From Nymphaea colorata (Eukaryota; Streptophyta; Magnoliopsida; Nymphaeales; Nymphaeaceae), in contig NC_045139.1 in assembly GCF_008831285.2 (NCBI RefSeq), forward strand, positions 2,984,704 to 3,048,703: a stretch of 64,000 nucleotides of DNA, given 5' to 3'. Under the pieces are notes generated by a model, which saw only the letters and a list, made by a program, of their open reading frames with translations, did no database searches and was not told where the DNA came from. Positions 47,262-61,535 of this stretch are shown here, piece by piece. Both the position numbers and the translations under genes were made by a program. Positions within the stretch are counted from its first letter, which is position 1, and every line of letters starts with the position of its first letter.

Positions 47262-48338
47262 ATATAGATAGATAATCACAACTCTCCATGTATGAATTAT
47301 GGAAAGAAGGATCTAACACCACACACAGCTATAAATCAGGTACAAGATTGTGACAATAAATACATGCAGAAATACAGAAATTATTATTTTGGAAACAAAA
47401 TCTTTTAAATAAGATTGACATTAAGCCTGAGCATTGGGCCCGAACCCTAAAAAACTAAGTTGGACCAACCCTAGCCGATCTGGAGAAGTGTGTGTATAAT
47501 GTCTTTCTATTAAAAGAAAATCAGAGGTGTCAGTACTCCCGTCTAAAGAAGGACAAAGCCACCTTATACCGTGCGACTGCATGATACGCAGGATAGTTGA
47601 GGGTTGCTCAGCTGTCCACTTATTATTAGATCCAATTATATTTTCTTATTGGATCACGCACAAAACATGGAGAGTGATTATTTGAATTTATACTAATTGG
47701 CCAAAGTATATCTACTTGGCTTCTTCTCCATTAATGTCAGTAATGTATATGAGAGTCTCATCAATTATTGTAGAGGCTAATGAACTCAACGAGTATTATT
47801 AGTTTTGTTACTCAAATCATGAGATATTTTCAAAATGGTGAAGAAGTATTCAAATAATTTAAAAGACAAAGACTATTTTTCACCAAGATGTGGGGTCGAC
47901 GGGGTTCATAGAAAAAAAAGTGGTCAAGTTAGGAGGTTTTGTGCGTGCAGAATCAGACTTTTCCCACGTTATTTACAAAAAAAATAGGTTTTGTGTGTGT
48001 CAATAAAATACACAACCAGATTTCTGAGACTCATTAAAAAAAAACTAATTTTTGGAAAATCAAGTTTTTACAAGACTGAATTTTAGAAAATCAAGTTTTT
48101 ACAAAACTGAGTTAAAATAAGAGTGTTGTCCAAGTGCCCCAAGAAAGAATTTTGTAAGCCAATTGACCACCTATATATAGCTGTCTGCAGGCAGGGAGCG
48201 ATGGTTCAATTTTTATGTTAGTCAAGCCCAATGTGATTAAGAAGAATTAATGGGTCAAAAAAATTGGGTTTGGGGCATGTCCATCAAACACAAAAATCAG
48301 GCTTCTAAAATTATTAACGGAATAAAATTTTCTTAAAA

Positions 48339-49044
48339 TCAAGTTTTTATAAAACAGATTTTCTCAAAACCAAATTTGCAATCAGGATTGGAATTCAAAA
48401 TCAAAAATTTTACAGGCCTGGCACATCTGCCGTTAGGCAACAGATAATAACCCGCCTGCTTCAAATGAGGTCTCCACCTCATTGGTCCACCAATTACTCT
48501 CACTATCCCATGGCTTTGAGAGAAATTTCTGAAGTATCGCCTCCAGAAGCTCTGGTGCTTCCCATTTGAATCCCCCCAAGCATCGTACACTCCTGCAAAT
48601 ATACAGTCTTCAGGCCTTATTTCGAACAACAGCTACAAATTTTGCCCATCTCTCCTCACCAGACAAGCTGTAGCCACGCCGCTTAAATGTCGACCACGAG
48701 TCAGGCCTAACAGAGAAACCCATCCATGCCTTTAGCTCTTTCTGTAAAGGGTGTTACAAAGAAAATCCTTCAATTCATTCCATAGACCAAACCGATCGAA
48801 GAAAGTCTTCTCCCCTTCAAAGTTGAGTATGAAGAACAAGATCTTTAATCCAAAAGGACTTCAAATTCCTTAACATAGGGCATCCATGCTGAATTGCTGC
48901 TTGCACCACCATACACCTAACTGTTCTCCTAACTAAATGTGAATCTTTTGAATTGGCCAAGAATTTTACAATACTTTTTCCCCAATCCTCAGCCCAAAAT
49001 GTTGCATATTCATCCACCTCCCAGCGCAGCAGGTGTGCCACATC
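48339..49044 (-). pseudogene. Unrecognised coding-like remnant, unit 2
   Basis: Same as 37605-38310; the readable frames are unchanged. Confidence 0.4.
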
Positions 49045-50006
49045 TTCCTAGCCCCTCCAAGCCCATGAACTACTATCAGGTACTTCACCAATCCACAAAG
49101 GAACACACTATCTCCAAGCCACCCAAGCAAAATAAAGACAATCATGTTGATTTTTTTTCAAATGTTCAAACCAATCAAGTATTGACATTGGAAAACGATG
49201 TTTTTGATCAACCAAATTTTGAAAACGCTGACATAGATGGGGGTGGATTATGTAGGATAATTTAGGATGTTTTTGTTTACCTTGGATATGAGAGCCGAGA
49301 TGATTTGAGATCACTATAGATCTCAAATCCAAGGATTTGAGGTCAGATTGTCTCTCATCCTATCTCAAATATGATGTTTTGGCAATATAATGGTATCTTA
49401 AATCCTTTTTTTCTAACATAATGGTGGAAACCAATGTTTGTTTACTTTGTAGGTCCCATATAAAAGGAATTTCAGATCAGCTTCATATCTCAAATATGAG
49501 TTGATCAAACACTCCTTAAAAGAAACAAAAAAGGGCATCATGTATAAAGTTGTTAACCCAGTAAAATTGGGCATCTCTATTTCATATGTGGTTTTGGCAA
49601 TATATCAAATCAGCATCAGACCAGCATCAAATCTCAAATATGAGGCTATTAAACACTCTCTTAGAGAAACAAAACCAAACATCTTGTGTGAGGATTGTTA
49701 ACCCAGTGTATTGAGAATCTCTATTTCAGCACATGAAGTAGACTTAGCAACAATTTGAAATCTCTATATGTCCAAGCAAAGTACAGCTAATAAGAAACAA
49801 AGCAAACCACCCTTTCCATGAAAAGGAAAGGTGTTATTTTTATACAATTTGAAATCACCATATGTCCAATCAAAGGTTATCCAACAAAAAACAAAGCAAA
49901 CCACCCTTTCCTTAATAAGGAATGGTATTACTTTTCGTCTCATTATTCATTGATGAACAGTACGTCATTGGCCTCTTTCCCATGACAAGGAAAGCTTTTG
50001 ATGACA

Positions 50007-50555
50007 CTAGTAACTTTCAACATCATCATCAAGCATCAACAATGTTGGTGTTGTGTCAAGTGCATCAAAGACCTTTACTTGCTTGGCTGGTATCCGGTTC
50101 AGTGCCTTTTCTCCAAATGAAGTGCTCGTGTTCTATGGCAAATGCATTGTAAAAATGATAAGATCGAACTTAGAATCATTAACTTAACAAACGATTAATG
50201 TAAGTTAAAGAATAAAGAGAATTAGGAATGACACCATCGGTTTGTTACCTTCTGACAGATGCTCACGTCAACATTGCAAATGGGATAATCATAAGGCCAG
50301 CAAGTGCGATCATCCTCGCAACATGTGGTGGACTGTGAACCCCATTGATAGCAATTGTCTTCTTCTTCATAGATGCAGCAGTAGGTGAAGCTCATAAGAC
50401 ATAAATTATATTCATCACAGAAAATCGTTGGTATAAGCTTCGGGGGTTTGGGTTCAATTTTGATCGGATATGAAGGCCAAATGGCAATACCACACATTCC
50501 ATGCAAATTTCCACTGATATTCTTTTCCATTCTTATGTATCCACCCTCACCTCCG
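50007..50555 (-). pseudogene. RD21-like cysteine protease 3' fragment, unit 2
   Basis: Exons 50249-50555 and 50007-50132. Unlike unit 1 the frame is open throughout (five G at 50442-50446), so the C-terminal protease strand, the spacer, the degenerate granulin and the tail read continuously across the intron. The protease core is still missing, so no active enzyme is expected. Confidence 0.88.
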
Positions 50556-52201
50556 ACCATCCCCTCTCTCAAAATCTGATTTTAAATCCATGTTTTTTAC
50601 ATTAAAGTGTGGTTTGAAATCCACGATTTGATATAACTGTGAATTTCAGCCATCATAAACTTAAGCTTCTCTCAAAACTGAAATCTATAGGGAATCAAAC
50701 TCAACCTTATTTCTCATAAAATCCACGGTCTGAAAAATAAGACGAAGTTAATTTGGTAAAAATCCTTTTGCTTTGTGTTTAAAATTTGTCTTATAGCTAA
50801 CTACAAACGCACTGTGTTTGAATCGGTCCATTCCAATATCTGAGTTGTAGTGAACCGATTTAGTTTGACGGCCGATTTATTCAAACTACTTTTGAAAAAT
50901 GATATTTCAACCACAGTTAAAATTTAGAAACTTCAATTCGGACCTCCTCATAAAAAATTTCTAGCTCGGCCCCTGGATATGCTGTCTGAGTCCAAAACGA
51001 TATGATCAGCAAAAGACATGGAGAAATGAGATTTAATACAAGGTTGATGCAGGCATCCTCTTCCCTTGGCCGATCCATCAAAAGAGAAGTGACTCAAGGC
51101 AGACAGAACCGGAGAACTCGAGGAAGCATCCACAGAAGCGAAGGGTGCCAACTACAAAGAGGATGGTCGTGATAGCTCAGTTGGAAGTTACAGTAGGCTA
51201 CGGTCTTCTTCCATGTCAGGAGAAGGGCAGCGTCCTCATTGTTGGACCGGCTTTGTGGGTTTTTAATTGCAAATCTTGTGACCTTGAATCAACAGCTTTT
51301 GCAATTGAATAAGAATCCATCCAGCTGATTCATATTCTCTCATTTTAGGTGATTTTTAGTATCATCTAAGGGATTCTCTTCCTCCCTTTTTTATTTACAT
51401 TACAAATCTGTAAGTATTTTCAAAGGCCATTAGTGTGGGACTATATATATATATATATAAATTTTTTATCTCCTTAGAGCAGTATTTCAAGATCTTGAAA
51501 ATACAACTACTTTTTTTCATATGATGGATCTTCTTAAAGTCATTGGTGGAGACAATTTCCATCATGTCTGACATATTAAGATTTGGTGGGCAACTGTTTA
51601 ATATTATTGAAAAAGTGCTCCGCTTTGAGATGTTACAAGTTAAGAAAATAAAGAAAAGTCTGCAAAACTTATGACAATAATGACAAAATTTCGGCAATCC
51701 ATTAGATCTGAAAATGATATTCCTTACAAATTCTTGCAACTTTTGTAAATTCCATTAATGTTTCTACATATCTTTCCAATGAGAAGATAAAATGTTTTAA
51801 AATTAATGTCAGAATACGTTTAGGAGAGCCTCTCACTGCCTCCCCACCTTCCCTTTCCCCTCTCTCAGCGACAGTTCAAACAAGGGTTTGATTCACACAC
51901 TCTCTCTCCTAAAAATCCAGAAAAGCAAAAAGGTGCGGAAAATTTTTCTACTTTAATTTCTATGATGAATACCTCGTTCCAAGAACAATATGAGAAATAA
52001 TTTGTACAGTTTTCATCAAGTTGCAACTAATTTTATGTATAAAAAGAAAAAAAAAATACTAGCACATAGCGTAGCTAAATTAGCTTATGTTGAGAACATT
52101 TATTAGCGGAGGGACAAGCCTCCTGAATGGAGGCCATTTTTGAATGATATTTTTTTGAATAGTTGAATACATTGATACGGGATCTGCCTAAACCGAACTT
52201 G

Positions 52202-52204
<3 letters not shown>

Positions 52205-52248
<44 letters not shown>
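52205..52248. repeat. (TA)n microsatellite, unit 3
   Basis: Homologous to 41471-41509, slightly longer. Confidence 0.95.
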
Positions 52249-52252
<4 letters not shown>

Positions 52253-53486
52253 GCTATCTTAATTCGCTGATGAGGAAAAAGCAGTTTTCTAAAACAGTCA
52301 CGATGAACTCTTGTAGAGACAGAACGGAAAGTGTATAATTTAACACATAGTCAAGGATGCTTCGCCCGTTTGCCTTTTCTCTTAAACCTCTTAGCACTTA
52401 AACACCCGGATCGAGTGCTGTTCAATTTTCACAAACTCAACCATATGAAAGGATGAAAAATGTTAAAAAAAATTGTAACGATAGAAAATTATAAAAATCA
52501 GATGTACAAATTAGTTTTTATGTCATTGTAACATTGACAAACTTGGATTTCTCAACATCTAAAATTTGATATAGATGTAAAAAAAAAATCATCTTTTTTT
52601 ATTATTATATTTTCAAACACTCCGCATTTGTCTGTATTGTTAGACAGATTCAAGTAACCAACTTAAAACATGCATTCTAATAAATAAAAAAATAATTATA
52701 TATATATACGTTAAAAAAATAATAATAAATAATTAGAAAAAGCATGCTTTTCTTGAGATATTTTAATTTTTCGTTAATTTTATAAACGGATACCAAATAC
52801 TAGTGTATTTTTTATCCTTGATAGCAGACCAATCAAACATCTCACTCTATTTGGTAGTTGGGAGATCGCTGGTTGATGCCAATTATTGACATAAGTAACT
52901 AAGAACATTATATGTAAGCGATATGTGGATATGCCTCCACGGTATGCTTTATTGTTTTAAGTTGTCTTAAAACTCCCAACCTTTTATATAAATGTCTGAA
53001 AGCAGAATAATAATAAAAATATAAAAATCTTATGTTTAGACTTTAGATTTGGTCCACTTGTGAATCAACAAAGCCAACTTCATTCTCTCTTTTAAAACCT
53101 TGAAAGATCGATTCAAATTTATGCCTCTAATTTTCATGCTTGTGGGCGTATAAATTGAAACATCTGTATCAATCCGCCTGATTCTATTTGTAAAAAACAA
53201 TCTCACAATGCTGGAGATTAATGTTTTCACCGGACGGTGCAATTAAACCTAACATGTTATTTGAGGCCTACCTGCTCCCTACCTTCCCCTAATAGATTCC
53301 GGCCACATTTATTCTACATGGTTATAATATTCCAGTTGTTGGCTCTCTCCAAAGGGGACAATAATTTCTTATAATTCTATGAGTTGATTATTGAAATGCT
53401 AGGGTAACAATATGGGGCAACTTACCTTGAAAAAAACAGTACAATGTGAATGTGGAGGAAAGATTTATTTCATTGGTTTTATCTCA

Positions 53487-53487
53487 G

Positions 53488-53566
<79 letters not shown>
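53487..53566. repeat. (CT)n(TA)n microsatellite, unit 3
   Basis: CT tract followed by TA tract at the place of 42747-42814. Confidence 0.95.
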
Positions 53567-53570
<4 letters not shown>

Positions 53571-54856
53571 GAGTACCGTGTAAGCTTTGGTTACATAAAC
53601 GCATATATATGGACCACATCGCTTTCTCTTTTCCATTAACGTCCCTCCCGCTCGCACTCATGGGCGCCCACACCGATCACAGAGAGACAGAGGACAGCAA
53701 CAAGTGAGTCCGATAAGAGAAAAGAGAGAGAGTGTGTTAGTTTTGTGGGTGGTGGAGAGGAGGGGGTAGGGCTGAACACCAGCCGAGTCGAGCCCGAGCT
53801 CGGCCAGCTCGAACTCGGCTCGACTAAGTAAGAGTCGAGCTCGGCTTGACTCGAGCTCGAAAATAGCTCGACTACACTAGCTTGAACTCGACTCGATAGT
53901 CACTGAGGGGGTGACGGGGAATAGGAGGGGGTACACAACCGCATTTTTTGCTGTTTAGTGAAAAGGAAGGGTGCTGATACAACGGTTTTATCGGCCGCTG
54001 CATCGCCATCGTGATCACACAACTCAAAATGGATAGGTGGGTGCAAAATTAACTTATATAAAAAGTGGCGATGCAGGCGCTAAAATTAACTTTAATTTTA
54101 TATAAAATTAACACAAATGGCATCTCTCCCATCTCCACCTACAATGGCGGCCAATTTGACATCAGCCTGCTGGTCTGGAAGGTAAACTTTCTTCTCTTCA
54201 CTCTATATTTCCTTCTGCTCCCATGCATAGTAAGTGGTCACCTAAGATTCCAAACAATGATCTCCAATTTAACAACATAAACATTTTATAACCTTACCGA
54301 CTCATTTCACTGGTCAACATAACTTGGAAGAAGCCCTAGCCAGCTGAGAAGGTTGTAGGTCCTTTGATAAAATTGGTGCATAAGTTGGCCACTTTGAAGC
54401 AACTAGAGGCCCAATTATAGATTGGGATATTAATTTGAGCTCATAATTTCAGTCAAAAGATGCAGTAGATGAATATTAATGATGTTCCAGTTAATTATAT
54501 GAGGCAGATAAGCTCATATTTTATTTACTCTTGGTCATGAATGAACATACATGCATTCATGAATGTTTATGTCATAAAATGTCGTCTCCCAACAACTCAC
54601 ACCACATAATATAAGCTTATCGACTCATTTCACAGGTAAACATAACATGCATTCGTGTGGAGGAGAACGGACCTCACACCATATAATTTTGAGCTTATTC
54701 ACTCAATTATAGATTGGGTTCTAAAAGAACGCATTGAGCTTATTCACACCATCTACTGCATCTTTTGACTGAAATTATAATAAAATATGAGCTTATTCAC
54801 ACCATCTACTCTTCCTTCCAATGGGTAAGATAATTTGAAAGCTGAGAGAATGACAG

Positions 54857-56616
54857 AAAAGGTTTGCAAATAAGGACATTTGAGTAGATACTGCATGGTT
54901 ACATTAGCTCTAATAGCAAATTGGTTGCCAGTTCCAGTATCTTTTGGAAACGCGGCTTCATCCACGCGGTTTTCCGTCAGCCTCGCGAGAGACAGGGGAA
55001 ACGAAGAGGAGCGGCAGTTATATACCGGGAGGACCACGAGTCAGGGCACTATCATAATTTCTCAGGTCTTGGGAATTCTGCCAATGGGTTCGAGACAGCT
55101 GAACGCCGGGCCGGGCATCCAGCTGTGCTCGATGGCGACGACAGCTGTGGACCGCTCCAGACGTCTTGGCACATGCTCGTTGCTTGCCACCGAGTTAAAG
55201 ATGCCTCCCCTGATTCCGGCCGCGACCCCGCCGGAATATTCCTCCGGGATACCAACACCCCACAGGGGAACAATCTCGGAATTCCAATTTCAGTATGCCG
55301 GAGTGAGCCTGATAGGGAAACTGAATCTGACCCGATAGTTTATAGAAACAACTCATTCATGGTGAAGATCTCATCAGATCCTTTTTTTATAATTTGGGAA
55401 CCTGCTCATGGCATGAAACCCATAAGATCATTCTCTTCGCTCCTACTTACTTTCTCGTCGTGCCTTAGAACTCACATCGGGTGAGTTGTTGGTTCGAGGT
55501 CTACATCCACTTGACTCGGACCATCTTTAGTAATGAACTGATGATCATTACTAAACTTTAGGTGCTTTTTAGAAATGCCTTCAATAGTATGCATACATTG
55601 TATTGAGCAGAGCTGGTCATACATTGTTCCTGATTATGAGATGGGTTCTTCATTTGCACATTCAAATTAATGACCAGCTCTGCTCAATACAATGTATGCA
55701 TACTATTGAAGGCATTACTAAAAAGCACCTAAAGTTTTGAAAATAATGAATCACCGCTCTCTTTTCAAAGTTAACATACATGCATTCAATTTTTAAGAGA
55801 AATTCTCAAAGAACTGCCTCGTGAATCTGTTGAATCTTATCTTTCGTTGCTCAAACGAGTCTAAGGTTCCACGACAAATGGACTCAAGATGGACCATCAG
55901 TTCACTGCTAAAGATGGTCAGAGTCAAGTGAATGTAGACCTCGAACCAACAACTCACCTGATGTGCGTTCTAAGGCACAACGAGAAAGTAAGTAGGAGCG
56001 AAGAGAATGATCTTACGGGCTTCATGCCATGAGCAAGCTCCCAAATTATACAAAAAAGAAAAAGGATCTGATCAGATCTTCACCATCAATGAGTTGTTTC
56101 TATAAACTATCGGGTCAGATTCAGTTTCCCTATCAGACTCACTATATCCCGGCCTCAAGCATACTGAAATTGGAATTCCGAGATTGTTCCCCTGTGGGGT
56201 GTTGGTATCCCGGAGGAAGAAGGAATATTCCGGCGAGGTCGCGGCCGGAATCAGGGGAGGCATCTTTAACTCGGTGGCAAGCAACGAGTACATGCCAAGA
56301 GATCCGGAGGGGTCCACAGCTGCCGTCGCCATCGAGCACAGCTGGATGCCGGGCGTCCAGCTGTCTCGAACCCATTGGCAGAATTCCCAAGACCTGAGAA
56401 ATTACGATAGTGCCCTGACTCGTGGTCCTCCCGGTATATAACTGCTGCTCCTCTTCGTTTCCCCTGTCTCTCGCCAGGCTGACGGAAAACTGCGTGGATG
56501 AAGCCGCGTTTCTAAAAGATAAGGTTTGCAAATAAGGACATTTGAGTAGACACCGCATGGTTTGACTACAACGTCGCCATCGAGTGAATCCAACGCTCCT
56601 TATTTGCAAACCTTTT
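54857..56616. mobile_element. Foldback element, unit 3
   Basis: Same element, but the loop carries one copy of the TTCCTGATTATGAGATG-type block instead of two (20 bp shorter). Right-arm changes include GAGTACATGCC for GAGCACGTGCC (about 56287) and GCTGCCGTCGCC for GCTGCGGTCGCC. Confidence 0.85.
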
Positions 56617-56655
56617 CTATCCTTGTTGCTAATATGAACAAGGTTGGTAACTCAG

Positions 56656-56686
<31 letters not shown>

Positions 56687-56755
56687 AAAGAAAGACGGCC
56701 ATCTGTTCTCCCTTCACAATCGCCTATCAACACTAGCAACGTTTCCAGTTCTCCA

Positions 56756-57538
56756 TCTCTCTCAAGTTCATTCTCTAATAGATTGAGAAGCTGGAACCAA
56801 TCCACGGCCTCTTGAGTTAAAGCGATTTTTGTTTTGTGACCCTCGTTATTTTGATTTCCGGTCTGCTTGGTGGGAAATCCAACGTTAGCATTCAACTTGC
56901 TTTCACTTGCGCTAAGGTCCTTCATGGTCTAATGATTTTGAAGTAATGAGACAACATCGGCGGAATTGGTGGCATAAAAACGAAGGTGGAGAAGGCTTCA
57001 TAACCTACTCCTAAACCACTCGTCAACCAAGAAACTATATCGTCTTCATTGATGCGCTTGCTTATAGCAGCAAGTTCATCACAAATAAACTTGAATCCAG
57101 TTATGTATCAGTAATGGACTTATCTTGTTTTTGATAAGTCTGTAACTTCCTCTTCAATAAAAAATGTCTCTCTTTTGACTCACGTACAAATGTTGTTGTT
57201 AAGGTATTCCATACTTCTGCTGAAGTCTTGTGTCCAATGGCAAGACCCAACGCCTCTTCAGACAAAGATCTTGTAATCAAGCCTCGAAGCAATCCATCTG
57301 ATTTCTTCCAGGCATTGAAATAAGGATTAAGACAGTTGACAGGTTCACCAATTTTAGTGGTTTTAATGGTAGAACTTGGCATAGGAATAGTGCCAGTAAT
57401 AAACCCAAGAACATCCTGGCTTTCTATGAGTCCAAGGATCTGAGTTTGCCAAAGCAGAAAATTCTTATGTGTGAGCTTGATCGAGACAAAATTTGCAACA
57501 TTCACATTTGAAGGGAAGGAGAACTTAGCTGATGACAT
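56756..57538 (-). pseudogene. Ty1/copia gag-only fragment, unit 3
   Basis: The first frame (57538-57101) gives 145 residues and includes the DGLLRGLITRSLSEEALG form typical of the family, so this is the least altered gag copy. Later parts are frameshifted as in the other units. The primer-binding site is at 57609-57621. Confidence 0.87.
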
Positions 57539-57892
57539 TTTTGAGGGGGATGCCCTTGAAGTAGCAGGAAAAAAATCAGCAAGAGGAGGTCCTTAAAGAG
57601 CTTAACCTGGTTGTGATACCATGAAAAATGCTCAAGAAGAGAAATTTTAATGTGGTTCAGATATTGTCCTACATCCACAATACTCAGTCATCAAAACGAT
57701 GATGAGTCTTCTTTCATTTCCCTAGATTTTATACAAGAGGTTGGTAGATTACAATAAGTTTTTTGAGTTTGCTTCAGCCTTATTTAGAGGATTTTGTTTC
57801 CATAATAATTTCTGCAAGCATTCATTGCGACAACCATGTACATGATTTGTAGCTTCTTGTGGTGTGATCATGCGTTGTCTTTTTTTCCAAGT

Positions 57893-58012
57893 TTATTATG
57901 CAATAGTTTCTTTCCAACCTGAGTTGCTATGGTTGTGGGCAGGTGTTATTTTTTTCCACAATCATAGCAACTCACAATGCTTAAAGGTTGGAAAGAAAAT
58001 ATTGCATGATAA
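57893..58012. repeat. 120-bp imperfect hairpin, unit 3
   Basis: Copy of 36408-36527 without visible change in the stem. Confidence 0.8.
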
Positions 58013-58689
58013 ATATAGATAGATAATCACAACTCTCCATGTATGAATTATGGAAAGAAGGATCTGACACCACACACAGCTATAAATCAGGTACAAGATT
58101 GTGACAATAAATACATGGAGAAATACAGAAATTATTATTTTGGAAACAAAATCTTTTAAATAAGATTGACATTAAGCCTGGGCATTGGGCCCAAACCCGA
58201 AAAAACTAAGTTGGACCAACCCTACCTGATCTGAAGAACTGTGTGTATAATGTCTTTCTATTAAAAAAAAATCAGAGGTGTCAGTACTCCCGTCTAAGGA
58301 AGGACGAAGCCACCTTATACCGGGCGACTGCATGATACACATGATAGTTGAGGGTTGCTCGGCTGTCCACTTATTATTAGATCCAATTATATTTTCTTAT
58401 TTGATCACGCACAAAACATGGAGAATGATTATATGAATTTATACTAATTGGCCAAAGTATATCTACTTGGCTTCTTCTCCATTAATGTCAGTAATGTATA
58501 TGAGAGTCTCATCAATTATTGTAGAGGCTAATGAACTCAACGAGTATTATTAGTTTTGTTACTCAAATCATGAGATATTTTCAAAATGGTGAAGAAGTAT
58601 TCAAATAATTTAAAAGACAAAGACTATTTTTCACCAAGATGTGGGGTCGACGGGGTTCATAGAAAAAAAAGTGGTCAAGTTAGGAGGTG

Positions 58690-58945
58690 TCTCGTCGTCG
58701 ACTTTTATGAAGGTCAGGCCAAATGTATTTAAGAAGCGACGTGTAATTAAAAACTTATTTAGGGACTGACTGCCCTTGCCATTGTGCTTTCACTAAAAAA
58801 AGAAAAGAAGTTGCTTTTGTTCAATTGAGCATGTGTGGCGTTCTTCAATGGCCTGATTGGCAGGGTTGGTTTGAATGGAATCGGACCTAACAGTGCATGA
58901 GAAGAACTTGTTTGACAATCTAGCTTTCCAAAAAGTGCGTGCAGC
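58690..58945. other. Unit 3-specific segment
   Basis: After GTTAGGAGGT unit 3 reads GTCTCGTCGTCGACTTTTAT and about 245 bp more before rejoining at GTGCGTGCAG. Units 1 and 2 have only a few bases here, plus AATCAGACTTTTCC that unit 3 lacks. A deletion in the ancestor of units 1 and 2 is the simplest reading. No gene inside. Confidence 0.8.
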
Positions 58946-59318
58946 ACGTTATTTACAAAAAAATAGGTTTTGTGTGTGTCAATAAAATACACAACCAGAT
59001 TTCTGAGACTCATTAAAAAAAAAACTAATTTTTGGAAAATCAAGTTTTTACAAGACTGAATTTTAGAAAATCAAGTTTTTACAAAACTGAGTTAAAATAA
59101 GAGTGTTGTCCAAGTGCCCCAAGAAAGGATTTTGTAAGCCAATTGACCACCTATATATAGCTGTCTGCAGGCAGGGAGCGATGGTTCAATTTTTATGTTA
59201 GTCAAGCCCAATGTGATTAAGAAGAATTAATGGGTCAAAAAAATTGGGTTTGGGGCATGTCCATCAAACACAAAAATCAGGCTTCTAAAATTATTAACGG
59301 AATAAAATTTTCTTAAAA

Positions 59319-60024
59319 TCAAGTTTTTATAAAACAGATTTTCTCAAAACCAAATTTGCAATCAGGATTGGAATTCAAAATCAAAAATTTTACAGGCCTG
59401 GCACATCTGCCGTTAGGCAACAGATAATAACCCGCCTGCTTCAAATGAGGTCTCCACCTCATTGGTCCACCAATTACTCTCACTATCCCATGGCTTTGAG
59501 AGAAATTTCTGAAGTATCGCCTCCAGAAGCTCTGGTGCTTCCCATTTGAATCCCCCCAAGCATCGTACACTCCTGCAAATATACAGTCTTCAGGCCTTAT
59601 TTCGAACAACAGCTACAAATTTTGCCCATCTCTCCTCACCAGACAAGCTGTAGCCACGCCGCTTAAATGTCGACCACGAGTCAGGCCTAACAGAGAAACC
59701 CATCCATGCCTTTAGCTCTTTCTGTAAAGGGTGTTACAAAGAAAATCCTTCAATTCATTCCATAGACCAAACCGATCGAAGAAAGTCTTCTCCCCTTCAA
59801 AGTTGAGTATGAAGAACAAGATCTTTAATCCAAAAGGACTTCAAATTCCTTAACATAGGGCATCCATGCTGAATTGCTGCTTGCACCACCATACACCTAA
59901 CTGTTCTCCTAACTAAATGTGAATCTTTTGAATTGGCCAAGAATTTTACAATACTTTTTCCCCAATCCTCAGCCCAAAATGTTGCATATTCATCCACCTC
60001 CCAGCGCAGCAGGTGTGCCACATC
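59319..60024 (-). pseudogene. Unrecognised coding-like remnant, unit 3
   Basis: Same as 37605-38310; the readable frames are unchanged. Confidence 0.4.
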
Positions 60025-60986
60025 TTCCTAGCCCCTCCAAGCCCATGAACTACTATCAGGTACTTCACCAATCCACAAAGGAACACACTATCTCCAAGCC
60101 ACCCAAGCAAAATAAAGACAATCATGTTGATTTTTTTTCAAATGTTCAAACCAATCAAGTATTGACATTGGAAAACGATGTTTTTGATCAACCAAATTTT
60201 GAAAACGCTGACATAGATGGGGGGGGATTATGTAGGATAATTTAGGATGTTTTTGTTTACCTTGGATATGAGAGCCGAGATGATTTGAGATCACTATAGA
60301 TCTCAAATCCAAGGATTTGAGGTCAGATTGTCTCTCATCCTATCTCAAATATGATGTTTTGGCAATATAATGGTATCTTAAATCCTTTTTTTCTAACATA
60401 ATGGTGGAAACCAATGTTTGTTTACTTTGTAGGTCCCATATAAAAGGAATTTCAGATCAGCTTCATATCTCAAATCTGAGTTGATCAAACACTCCTTGAA
60501 AGAAACAAAAAAGGGCATCATGTATAAAGTTGTTAACCCAGTAAAATTGGGCATCTCTATTTCATATGTGGTTTTGGCAATATATCAAATCAGCATCAGA
60601 CCAGCATCAAATCTCAAATATGAGGCTATTAAACACTCTCTTAGAGAAACAAAACCAAACATCTTGTGTGAGGATTGTTAACCCAGTGTATTGAGAATCT
60701 CTATTTCAGCACATGAAGTAGACTTAGCAACAATTTGAAATCTCTATATGTCCAAGCAAAGTACAGCTAATAAGAAACAAAGCAAACCACCCTTTCCATG
60801 AAAAGGAAAGGTGTTATTTTTATACAATTTGAAATCACCATATGTCCAATCAAAGGTTATCCAACAAAAAACAAAGCAAACCACCCTTTCCTTAATAAGG
60901 AATGGTATTACTTTTCGTCTCATTATTCATTGATGAACAGTATGTCATTGGCCTCTTTCCCATGACAAGGAAAGCTTTTGATGACA

Positions 60987-61535
60987 CTAGTAACTTTCAA
61001 CATCATCATCAAGCATCAACAATGTTGGTGTTGTGTCAAGTGCATCAAAGACCTTTACTTGCTTGGCTGGTATCCGGTTCAGTGCCTTTTCTCCAAATGA
61101 AGTGCTCGTGTTCTATGGCAAATGCATTGTAAAAATGATAAGATCGAACTTAGAATCATTAACTTAACAAACGATTAATGTAAGTTAAAGAATAAAGAGA
61201 ATTAGGAATGACACCATCGGTTTGTTACCTTCTGACAGATGCTCACGTCAACATTGCAAATGGGATAATCATAAGGCCAGCAAGTGCGATCATCCTCGCA
61301 ACATGTGGTGGACTGTGAACCCCATTGATAGCAATTGTCTTCTTCTTCATAGATGCAGCAGTAGGTGAAGCTCATAAGACATAAATTATATTCATCACAG
61401 AAAATCGTTGGTATAAGCTTCGGGGGTTTGGGTTCAATTTTGATCGGATATGAAGGCCAAATGGCAATACCACACATTCCATGCAAATTTCCACTGATAT
61501 TCTTTTCCATTCTTATGTATCCAGCCTCACCTCCG
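60987..61535 (-). pseudogene. RD21-like cysteine protease 3' fragment, unit 3
   Basis: Exons 61229-61535 and 60987-61112, open frame as in unit 2. One visible replacement at the truncated start gives EAGYIRM for EGGYIRM. Same missing protease core and same cysteine losses in the granulin part. Confidence 0.88.

Larger units (their letters stand above)
40155..50889. repeat. Tandem array unit 2 (10,735 bp), mosaic unit
   Basis: Its left part (40155 to about 43450) follows unit 3: the shared CTCG-repeat insertion, C at 43447 and 54199 against T at 32713, the CT tract and the 664-bp stretch. Its right part follows unit 1: the 20-bp loop duplication near 44870-44910, the 7-bp and 12-bp gag deletions, and the short version near 47930. 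It lies head to tail with its neighbours. Confidence 0.95.
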
